Origin: Agreia sp. VKM Ac-1783
GTDB taxonomy: Bacteria > Actinomycetota > Actinomycetes > Actinomycetales > Microbacteriaceae
Assembly: GCF_900177765.1 (NCBI RefSeq)
Contig: NZ_FXWI01000005.1
Coordinates: forward strand, 186,001 to 250,000
DNA length: 64,000 bases
Direction of reading: 5' to 3'
Shown here: piece after piece, positions 30,866 through 38,077 of the stretch
How positions within the stretch are numbered: position 1 is the first letter of the stretch
Layout of the letters: each line of letters starts with the position of its first letter
The notes under the pieces: generated by a model
What the model was told of the DNA's origin: nothing
Seen by the model: the letters and a program-made list of their open reading frames with translations, nothing else
Databases searched by the model: none
Program-made: the position numbers and the translations under genes

Positions 30866-32085
30866 GAATGTGCGCCTGTCTTCTCAGTCGTCAGGGTCGC
30901 GGTGGCTGGCAGGCTCGCGGTGAGGGTGAAGCCGCCGAGCTCGCCCGTTCCGACTCGCAGAGATCCGCCGGCCGACTCGACACGTTCGCGCAGACCCTGA
31001 AGACCTGTCGATGACATCGATCCTGCGAGAGCGTGTGTTCCGGGTCCTCGCCCATCGTCATCGATCGTCACGCCCTGCGCCGAGATGCGGATGCGGCAGC
31101 GCGAGGCTCCCGCGTGCCGGATGACATTTGTGACTCCTTCGCGGATCACCCAACCGACGAGCTCGCGGTGCTCCACTGGAACGGTCTCGGTCGACGACGG
31201 GAGCTCGGCCTCGACGCCCGCCGCGGCAAGCGCTCGCCGCACAGCCGCGAGTTCTCCACTCGCGGTGACGCCGCGCGCGCCCGACACAGTGGCTCGCACA
31301 TCTGCCAGCGCACCGCGGGCGATCGTCTCGACGTCCTCGATCTCGGAGCGCGCCCGCTGAGGATCGGCATCCATCAGACGAGCAGCCAGCTCCGACTTCA
31401 CCGTGATGACCGTGAGGGAGTGGCCGAGAATGTCGTGGATGTCGCGTGCGACCCTGCTCCGCTCGCGTTCGGCGGTCACTTCTTCGAGCTCCGCCTGGGT
31501 GGCGCGCAGCTCGTTGATGACGGCGATGGTGCGAGCGAATGCTGCCATCATGAGCGGGATCGACAAGATGATGACCGGCTGAACCAGAACTGCCTCGGAC
31601 CACGGCTGTGTCAACGCTCGAACAACGAGCGCGAGTACCGAGAGCGCGCCGATTGCCGTCGAGGTGAGCGTCCACGAGAAGACACACATTCCGACGATGA
31701 CGCCCGGATAGGTCCACAGCCCGACGGTGCCGGTGCCCAGCCAGGGCACGAAGACGAGGGTCAAGGCGAACATCGCCCCGCAGACCATAAGCCGACCACG
31801 GGTCGAGAGCGTCCAGGCCACGGGTGCCGCTGCGAGGAAGCAAAGGCTGAATGCCACGACCAAGACGATGCCCGCGGTGCTTTCAAGGGCCGAGCCGGAG
31901 CGTCGCACGATGTCGGGGATGGTCGAGTAGACCCAGAACAACGAGAATGTCGCCCCGATGTACCAGCTGTACGCACGTGGCGACATCAGCGCCGAAGGCA
32001 GAACCGTCGTCGGATCCGGTCCCGCGCTTGCCGGACGGATCGGCCACCCGGGGCCGAACCGGCGCGGTTCCTCGATCTTCCTCAC
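30862..32085 (-). CDS. DesK-like sensor histidine kinase
   Basis: A 407-residue membrane kinase. About six hydrophobic helices (40-190) precede a dimerisation/phosphoacceptor region with His 217 in RVARDIHDILGHSLTV and a HATPase domain (VIREGVTNVIRHAGASRCRI, DDDGRGPGTHA, GLQGLRERVESAGG). This is the HisKA_3 type, with membrane-state or lipid-stress sensors among its relatives. GTG start: TAGGGT (32092-32097, complement) ends six bases upstream. Confidence 0.92.
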   Translation of the reverse strand: MRKIEEPRRFGPGWPIRPASAGPDPTTVLPSALMSPRAYSWYIGATFSLFWVYSTIPDIVRRSGSALESTAGIVLVVAFSLCFLAAAPVAWTLSTRGRLMVCGAMFALTLVFVPWLGTGTVGLWTYPGVIVGMCVFSWTLTSTAIGALSVLALVVRALTQPWSEAVLVQPVIILSIPLMMAAFARTIAVINELRATQAELEEVTAERERSRVARDIHDILGHSLTVITVKSELAARLMDADPQRARSEIEDVETIARGALADVRATVSGARGVTASGELAAVRRALAAAGVEAELPSSTETVPVEHRELVGWVIREGVTNVIRHAGASRCRIRISAQGVTIDDDGRGPGTHALAGSMSSTGLQGLRERVESAGGSLRVGTGELGGFTLTASLPATATLTTEKTGAHS

Positions 32086-32146
32086 CCGCCCACCCTAGAG
32101 GCCTCGAGCGACGACTGGCCCGTGCGCTCGACCAGCCGCGCCATCC

Positions 32147-33001
32147 TCATACCCGCTTGGTGTCGCGCCGGAAGAAGACGACCGTGCCGATCAGGAACAC
32201 CGCGAACCAGACGAGCGCGTTCGCCAGGGCCGCGAGGTCGAAGCCGGCGCCCGTCAGCGGGGCGCGGGCCAGTTCGCTGATGCCGTAGACCGGCGTGAAG
32301 GCCGCGATCGTCTGCATGAAGTCGGGCATGCTCGAGACCGGGTAGAAGAGTCCGCCGATGAACGCGAGCAGCACGATGGCGAGGCTCGTGACCTGCGCCG
32401 CATTCTCGCCCGGAACGAGGTAGCCGACCATCAGCCCGAGCGTCGTGAACACCGCGCTCGCGAGCAACCACCCCACGAGGCCCGTCGAGATCCACTGCGC
32501 AGGCGAGAGTTGGATGCCGCTGATCGCGCCGACCAGGTAGGTCGCGATCACGGCGACGAGGCCTAGCAACATACCCGCGATCATCTTGATGAGCACGTTC
32601 ACCAGTGGGTTCAGCGGAGTGAGCCGCAACTGCCGGCTCCATCCCTGGGCTCGCTCGACGGCGACGGATGCTCCGGTCTGGGTCGCCGACATCATGGCAC
32701 CGTACATCGCCATCGACACCATGATGAAGGCCGCGACCGACGGCCCTCCGTCGGCGACGGCGGTGTCGGTGAGGGGCACGTCGCGCATGGGGTAGCCGAC
32801 GATGAGGAACATCATGACCGGGAAGATCAAGGTGAAGAGCAGTGTGCGGCGGTTGCGGAGCTTACGAGCGAGCTCGATGCGCAGGTAGGTCAGGGTGAAG
32901 CCGCCGAGGGGAGGAACGCGTCGGTCGAGCTGAACGCGGCCGGCTGATGCCCGGTCGGTCAGGCCGGCGGTCGCCGCGGAGGGCACGATAGGGGTGGTCA
33001 T
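32147..33001 (-). CDS. ABC-2 type exporter permease
   Basis: A 284-residue permease with six hydrophobic helices of the DrrB/ABC-2 class (IELARKLRNRRTLLFTLIFPVMMFL at the start, IGGLFYPVSSMPDFMQTIAAFTPVYGISE near the end). Its start overlaps the ATPase stop by four bases (ATGA). It forms an exporter with that ATPase; substrate unknown, with a drug or lipid the usual guess for this arrangement. Confidence 0.9.
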   Translation of the reverse strand: MTTPIVPSAATAGLTDRASAGRVQLDRRVPPLGGFTLTYLRIELARKLRNRRTLLFTLIFPVMMFLIVGYPMRDVPLTDTAVADGGPSVAAFIMVSMAMYGAMMSATQTGASVAVERAQGWSRQLRLTPLNPLVNVLIKMIAGMLLGLVAVIATYLVGAISGIQLSPAQWISTGLVGWLLASAVFTTLGLMVGYLVPGENAAQVTSLAIVLLAFIGGLFYPVSSMPDFMQTIAAFTPVYGISELARAPLTGAGFDLAALANALVWFAVFLIGTVVFFRRDTKRV

Positions 33002-33900
33002 GCGGAGACTCCTTCTGAGGTGAGGGCGAGGAAGACGCTCTCGAGGTTCTGGCTCGTGATCTCGATGTCGCGAGCCGCCGTGTAGGTGAGCAGGTGTCGA
33101 GCGAGAGCATCCGAGTCGCTCGTGTGCAGCGTGACGCGATCGCCCTGCACGGACACGTCGTCGACCGCCGGCAGCATCGAGAGCGCGGAGGTGTCGGCAT
33201 CCGGCAGCGTCACCCGCACGATGCGCCCCGAGACGAGGTTCTTGATCTCGGCTGTGGCGCCGTCTGCCACGATCGTGCCCCGGCTCATCAGCACGATGCG
33301 GTCGGCGTACTCGTCGGCCTCGTCGAGATAGTGGGTGGCGAAGAGAACGGTACGCCCACGGTCCGCGTCGGCTCGGATGGCGTTCCAGAAGGCTCGCCGC
33401 CCCTCGACGTCCATGCCGGTGGTCGGCTCGTCGAGAATCAGCAGCCCGGGGTCGGAGAGTAATGCCATGGCGAACCGCAGGCGCTGTTGCTGGCCTCCCG
33501 AACACAGACCGACCCGGCGAGTGGCGATATCGGCGATGCCCGCGCGATCGAGCACCTCGGCCACGGGCCGGGTGTCGGCGAAGAGACTGGCGGTCAGATC
33601 GAGTGTCTCTCGCACGGTGAGGTCTTTGAGCAGACCACCGGTCTGCAGCACGGCCGAGACGAGGCCGCGCGAAATGGCAGCACGGGGCGAGAGCCCGAAG
33701 ACCTTCACATCGCCACCGTCGGGAGGTGTGAGGCCGAGCATCATGTCGATGGTCGTGGTCTTGCCGGCACCGTTCGGCCCGAGGAACGCGACGATCTCGC
33801 CGGGTTGCACCGTGAGGTCGACGCCGGAGACGGCGTTGACGTCGCCGAAGCTCTTCACGAGGGCCGTCGCGTGGATGGCAGGGATGGAGGAGATGGTCAT
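32998..33900 (-). CDS. ABC exporter ATP-binding protein (DrrA type)
   Basis: A 300-residue ATPase with Walker A FLGPNGAGKTTT, signature CSGGQQQRL (Cys in place of the usual Leu), Walker B LLILDEPTTG and H-loop ATHYLDEAD, plus a C-terminal DrrA-like domain. GGAG lies a few bases before the ATG. It is first in the exporter and two-component operon. Confidence 0.92.
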   Translation of the reverse strand: MTISSIPAIHATALVKSFGDVNAVSGVDLTVQPGEIVAFLGPNGAGKTTTIDMMLGLTPPDGGDVKVFGLSPRAAISRGLVSAVLQTGGLLKDLTVRETLDLTASLFADTRPVAEVLDRAGIADIATRRVGLCSGGQQQRLRFAMALLSDPGLLILDEPTTGMDVEGRRAFWNAIRADADRGRTVLFATHYLDEADEYADRIVLMSRGTIVADGATAEIKNLVSGRIVRVTLPDADTSALSMLPAVDDVSVQGDRVTLHTSDSDALARHLLTYTAARDIEITSQNLESVFLALTSEGVSA

Positions 33901-33974
33901 GACTCCAGCCTGGCGGCGCGAGTCATCGGATGCGTCTGAGGACTGTCACCTTTGCCCTATGACATCCGTCACCC

Positions 33975-35546
33975 CTAGGCGAGTCCCAACTGGTGCGCGA
34001 TGTCGGCCGCCGCCTGTCGAGAGTGCACGCCCAGCTTGCGGTAGAGCCTGCCGGCGGTCGTCTTGACTGTGTTGTGACTCACGAACAGAGCCTCGGCTAT
34101 CTCCGGGAGAGACCGATCAGATGCAAGCTCGATCAGAAGCTGACGTTCACGCCGACTGAGCTGTGCCATGACCACGGAACTGTGCGGCAGCGGATCGTCG
34201 CCGATCCCATCCAGTTGCGCGGGCAGAACTGCTTTCGAGAGTTCTGCGAGCTGGTCCAGCTGGTCTCGGGCGATCGAGGTGTACACGCTGTAAAGGCGCT
34301 CGCCGGCGATGGCTTCGTGCGCGGAGCCGAACGCGCTCACCGCTGCGTCGCGCCGATCAAGGCTCAGCCGTGCTGAGGCGGTCAACACGAGGACAGTCGC
34401 CTGCACTCGAGGTGTCGGCTCTTTCTCCAGCGCGTTGCCGCCGGCCTGCAGCACGTCGTGCATGCGCCCTCTTCTGTACGCGGCCGTCGCGAGCTGCAGA
34501 TGATCGGAGGCGGTGAGAGCCGCCGCCGGGTCACGAACGATCGCGCGATCGCGCAGAGGAGCCGCCCGATCCAGCGCCGATCCGATGTAGCGGGCGTTCG
34601 ATCCTTCTGTCACCAGACCGTCTGGCCTGGCCTGCACCTGCTCTTCGACCGCGCGCACGACTTTCGCCGCTGCATCCGGAGATCGGGCGATCCAGGACCG
34701 CACCCAGATCTCGGCTGCCCAGTACTCGCCCACGGGGGCGTCGGTCAGACGAAGCAGATGCTCGGCAGCGGCGGAGTATTCGAGTCGGTCGGCGGATACC
34801 AGCGCCTGCGCCAGATGCAGCGGAGCGTCGTATCTCTGCCCCTCGGCGGCCACACCGAGGGCCCGAGCGATCCAGCGTTCGGCTGTATTCAGGCGCCCCT
34901 GGTCCGCGTGCATCCAGGCCAGGGATGCCGCTGCGCGCCGAGCGATGAGCGGTTGCGAGGTCAGGTTGGCCAGCTCCCACGACTCTTCGTATTCGCGCAC
35001 TCCGCCCGCATCGGCAAGGTCGAACGACCGGCCCCACTGAAGAAGGAGATGAGGCAGCGTCATCTCGATCACGGGTTTGTCTCGAGCCGGCAACTCGTCG
35101 AGCATCCTCCGGCCTTCGGATGCGGAGCGGACGGCCGCCGTCAGTCGCCCCTGCGTTCGGTGCCCCGCCGTCCTTCCGGCGGAGCCGATCAGACGATCCA
35201 GGGTCTCCCTCTCTCGAGGCGTTCTGCCGGCCGCGTCGTAAGCGAAGTCGTAGAAGCTGCTGGGGTCACCACTCGCGATGAGGTGCTTCAGATAGTTGAC
35301 TCCGACGAGGAGGCTCGGTATCGCGACGAAGGCCTCGCCCGGAAGAGTCGAGATCGACGCGAGGAGGGCATCGGGGTGGCTGTCTACGAACCGATCCCAA
35401 TGGGCCGTTTCAAGCTCGAGTCCTGCTTGCCAGCCGCGTTCAGCTGTCACCGCGGCAACGGCCTGCGGCAGTTCCTCCGGGCTGAAGAAGCCGTCGGAAT
35501 CGGGGATGTCAGTGGGGAGGGCGTTCTCGACGCCCTCGAGACTCAT
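33975..35546 (-). CDS. LuxR-family regulator with long helical-repeat sensor region
   Basis: A 523-residue protein with a C-terminal LuxR helix-turn-helix (LSRRERQLLIELASDRSLPE, SHNTVKTTAGRLYRKLGVHS). The first 430 residues are alpha-helical and Ala-rich with TPR-like spacing, similar to the C-terminal half of MalT/LAL regulators but without their P-loop ATPase. The ATG at 35546 is used; a GTG two codons upstream is possible. It follows the hydrolase-like gene by about 30 bases on the same strand, so the two are probably co-transcribed. Confidence 0.8.
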   Translation of the reverse strand: MSLEGVENALPTDIPDSDGFFSPEELPQAVAAVTAERGWQAGLELETAHWDRFVDSHPDALLASISTLPGEAFVAIPSLLVGVNYLKHLIASGDPSSFYDFAYDAAGRTPRERETLDRLIGSAGRTAGHRTQGRLTAAVRSASEGRRMLDELPARDKPVIEMTLPHLLLQWGRSFDLADAGGVREYEESWELANLTSQPLIARRAAASLAWMHADQGRLNTAERWIARALGVAAEGQRYDAPLHLAQALVSADRLEYSAAAEHLLRLTDAPVGEYWAAEIWVRSWIARSPDAAAKVVRAVEEQVQARPDGLVTEGSNARYIGSALDRAAPLRDRAIVRDPAAALTASDHLQLATAAYRRGRMHDVLQAGGNALEKEPTPRVQATVLVLTASARLSLDRRDAAVSAFGSAHEAIAGERLYSVYTSIARDQLDQLAELSKAVLPAQLDGIGDDPLPHSSVVMAQLSRRERQLLIELASDRSLPEIAEALFVSHNTVKTTAGRLYRKLGVHSRQAAADIAHQLGLA

Positions 35547-35577
35547 GGTCACTTTCTGTGCTTCTTTCTTGGAGCGA

Positions 35578-36225
35578 TCAGTCGAGCAACTGACCCTGCA
35601 TGAAGTAGGTCGACCGGGCGAAGGCGAGAGCGGCGGCGTTCTTGTCGAGCACGGCCGAGATCGTGGCGTTCGCGAAGTAGGTCGATGTTCCGATGTAGTT
35701 GTGACGGGTCACTGGTGTGCCGACCTCCTTGAGGCGGCTCACGAAGAGGTCGGCGGCCAGGCCGGAACCCCACTCGTCGTATTCCGAGTAGTGCAGTGCC
35801 ACAGGGCACGGAACGATGCCGCTTTCGGCGTCGCTCAAACCGGCGTAGTAGGCGATGACCGTGTCGACCGCACCCTCCTGCGCGCTGCGCAGCGCCAGGC
35901 GGCCGCCCATTCCCATGCCGATGAGACCGATGCGTGCGGCACCGGAGCTCCGCGCGAGCGCGATGGCGTCAGAGAGCGTGGCGCTGGCGAACCCCTCGTC
36001 GAGACGTGATCGGAGCAGCTCCACGCCCTCAACGTCGACGGCTGCGACACCGTTGAAGAGGTCGGGGACCACGACGAAGAATCCTTGCTTCGACAGGGCC
36101 GTGGCGTAGGCCTCGAGGTAGGGAAGGCGTCCGTAGTCATCGTGCACGAGCACCACCGCGGGCAGGCCTTCCGTGCCGAAGACGAGTGGCCATCCGGGCG
36201 AGGGGATGTCGACGAGGTCTGTCAC
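35578..36225 (-). CDS. Dienelactone hydrolase-like protein lacking catalytic residues
   Basis: A 215-residue alpha/beta hydrolase of the dienelactone hydrolase family by overall pattern (VVLVHDDYGRLPYLEAYATAL, VVVPDLF, IAYYAGL, YSEYDEWG). Where active enzymes have GxCxGG, this protein reads IGMGMGG, so the nucleophile Cys is Gly. Where they have GxGHGF, it reads GTSTYF, so the catalytic His is Thr. It is probably not a hydrolase and may bind a ligand for the adjacent LuxR regulator (inference). GTG start after GAGAGGA. Confidence 0.8.
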   Translation of the reverse strand: MTDLVDIPSPGWPLVFGTEGLPAVVLVHDDYGRLPYLEAYATALSKQGFFVVVPDLFNGVAAVDVEGVELLRSRLDEGFASATLSDAIALARSSGAARIGLIGMGMGGRLALRSAQEGAVDTVIAYYAGLSDAESGIVPCPVALHYSEYDEWGSGLAADLFVSRLKEVGTPVTRHNYIGTSTYFANATISAVLDKNAAALAFARSTYFMQGQLLD

Positions 36226-36323
36226 GAGGAATCCTCTCTTTGACTACACGTCGCAGTGTATCGAGCGCGCCTGTGCGTCCGTCCGACGCATCTGAGGGGC
36301 GGGGAGTGCGTACGGTAGTCAGC

Positions 36324-36998
36324 GTGACCAGACCCGCGCCGATCGTCGTCTCCTCTGTGGAGACCCAGCTGACCGCACTCGTCCGCGAGCTTCCTCGGGG
36401 CACGAGCGGACGCGTGATCGTGGGCATCTCTGGATCGCCCGGATCGGGCAAGTCCACGCTGGCACGAGCGCTCGTGCGGGCGATCGGTCCGGGAGCGGTG
36501 TATCTGCCGATGGACGGCTTTCACCTCGCCGACGAGCAGCTGTCGCGCGAGGGCCTGCTCGAGCGCAAGGGCGCGCCTGACACCTTCGACGCGTTCGGGT
36601 ACGCGCGGCTTCTCGAAACCGTGCGCGCCCGACCTCGGCACACGATCTACGCGCCCGATTTCGATCGCCGCCTCGAGCAGCCGCTTGCGGGGGCTCGCGC
36701 CATCGAACCGCGCGACGACATCATCGTGACCGAGGGCAACTACCTGATGCTGCCGGGCGAGGCCTGGAGCGCGGTGCGCCGACAACTCGACACGGCATGG
36801 CACGTCGTCACCGATCCGGCGGTCCGGCAGCGCCGGCTGCTCGCCCGACACGAGACCTTCGGTAAGACCCCGGATGCGGCGCGCCAGTGGGTGCGTTCCG
36901 TCGACGAGCCGAATGCGCGGCTCATCGAGGCGCGCGAGGGCGCGGCCGACCGCATCCTCGATCTGACGGAGTGGGTGCCCGACCCCGAATCGGACTGA
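36324..36998 (+). CDS. Nucleoside/nucleotide kinase-family P-loop protein
   Basis: A 224-residue kinase of the uridine kinase/phosphoribulokinase/pantothenate kinase fold. It has Walker A GISGSPGSGKSTLA, the substrate loop LPMDGFHLADEQLS and EGNYLMLPGEAW, and a LID-like RRLLARHETFGK. Related genes are called FrcK or YggC and may phosphorylate a sugar or vitamin; the substrate is open. GTG at 36324 with TACGGT (36311-36316) seven bases upstream; a GTG at 36306 is an alternative. Confidence 0.85.
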   Translation: MTRPAPIVVSSVETQLTALVRELPRGTSGRVIVGISGSPGSGKSTLARALVRAIGPGAVYLPMDGFHLADEQLSREGLLERKGAPDTFDAFGYARLLETVRARPRHTIYAPDFDRRLEQPLAGARAIEPRDDIIVTEGNYLMLPGEAWSAVRRQLDTAWHVVTDPAVRQRRLLARHETFGKTPDAARQWVRSVDEPNARLIEAREGAADRILDLTEWVPDPESD

Positions 36999-37044
36999 AC
37001 CGATAGTGCCGTGTGAGGGCGAGGTAAGCGGGTACGGTCGAGCC

Positions 37045-37461
37045 ATGTACTCGACGCCGACGAGGCACCGCGTTGCGCTTGTTCTCTCGGTCTGCGCTGT
37101 CATCGCGATCGGGCTGGGTGTGCACGCCATCGATGGTTCCGCGGCGGCATTCGTCGCCGACTCCTTGTATACGGTGCTCGTGTATCTGCTCCTTCGCACG
37201 GTGTTCGTGCGGGCGCGGCTCTCGGTGCTCGCGCTCGCGGCGTTCGCATTCAGCGCGCTGATCGAAGTACTCCAGCTCTCCGGGCTGCCGGAGCAGTGGG
37301 GAAATGCCTTTCCGCCGGTGAGGCTCGTGCTGGGGGCATCGTTCTCGGCGATAGACCTCGTCGCGTACGCAATCGGTGCGCTCGTCATCTGGCTGCTCGA
37401 TTGCGCGGTGCTGCGCGTGCTGAGCGCGCGGTCGAGTAGGTCTGCGCCTCCTCCCGCGTGA
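37045..37461 (+). CDS. DUF2809 membrane protein
   Basis: A 138-residue protein with four hydrophobic helices and the family pattern ADSLYTVLVYLLLRTVF, FAFSALIEVLQLSGLP and SFSAIDLVAYAIGAL. Function unknown. TACGGT (37033-37038) ends six bases before the ATG and there is no ribosome-binding site, so it has its own leaderless promoter although it lies close behind the kinase gene. Confidence 0.85.
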   Translation: MYSTPTRHRVALVLSVCAVIAIGLGVHAIDGSAAAFVADSLYTVLVYLLLRTVFVRARLSVLALAAFAFSALIEVLQLSGLPEQWGNAFPPVRLVLGASFSAIDLVAYAIGALVIWLLDCAVLRVLSARSSRSAPPPA

Positions 37462-37472
37462 CAGGATGAGGC

Positions 37473-37961
37473 ATGCCCGTCGTCGAGTCCCGCTGTGTTG
37501 TTCCGGTCGATGTCGAGACGGCTTTCGCCATCTCGCAGACGACGGGCGAGATCCGCAAGCGTTGGGACCCATTCATCAGAAAGCAGTACTTTCTGCACGG
37601 GGCTACGGTTCCGGCGAAGGGGGTGCACACCTACACGGTGCAGCGCTTCGGGTTTCGTATGGAGAGCGAGTACGTCTCGTACAAGCCTCCGTCGAATGTG
37701 GGCATGAAGATGACCAAGGGCTCGTGGTTCTTCGAGAAGCTCGGTGGCGGCTGGCGGTTCACTCCCGTCGATGGCACTTCGGGCAGCACGCTCGCCGTCT
37801 GGCGCTATAACTTCACGTGTCAACCGAAGTGGCTCGCGCCCCTCGCGGAACGTATCGGGGCCATCGTGCTTCAGCGTGACATCGACCGCCGCATCCGGGG
37901 TTTCGCCCGGGGGTGTGAAGACCCGGTGATCTTGGCGGCAGTGAACGCAAACGGGCGCTGA
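37473..37961 (+). CDS. SRPBCC-family protein
   Basis: A 162-residue START/Bet v1-like protein expected to form a hydrophobic cavity. Typical elements are VPVDVETAFAISQTTGEIRKRW at the start, GGGWRFTPVDGTSGSTLAVWRYNFT in the strands, and a long C-terminal helix ending RDIDRRIRGFARG. Ligand unknown. It starts eleven bases after the DUF2809 stop. Confidence 0.82.
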   Translation: MPVVESRCVVPVDVETAFAISQTTGEIRKRWDPFIRKQYFLHGATVPAKGVHTYTVQRFGFRMESEYVSYKPPSNVGMKMTKGSWFFEKLGGGWRFTPVDGTSGSTLAVWRYNFTCQPKWLAPLAERIGAIVLQRDIDRRIRGFARGCEDPVILAAVNANGR

Positions 37962-38010
37962 CTCGAGGACCCGCACGGGCATCCGAATCAGCACGCCGAT
38001 GTGTGGGGCG

Positions 38011-38064
38011 CGTGCCCGTGCCGGACGACACGCAATGATCTGCGCGTCGCCCGGCACGGGCGTG
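38011..38064. terminator. Bidirectional terminator-like hairpin
   Basis: Arms 38011-38029 and 38046-38064 pair at 16 of 19 positions, with the core CGCCCGTGCCGG/CCGGCACGGGCG nearly perfect. It sits in the gap between the convergent SRPBCC and chaplin-like genes. Confidence 0.65.
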
Positions 38065-38077
38065 TTCGAGCTGAGGC

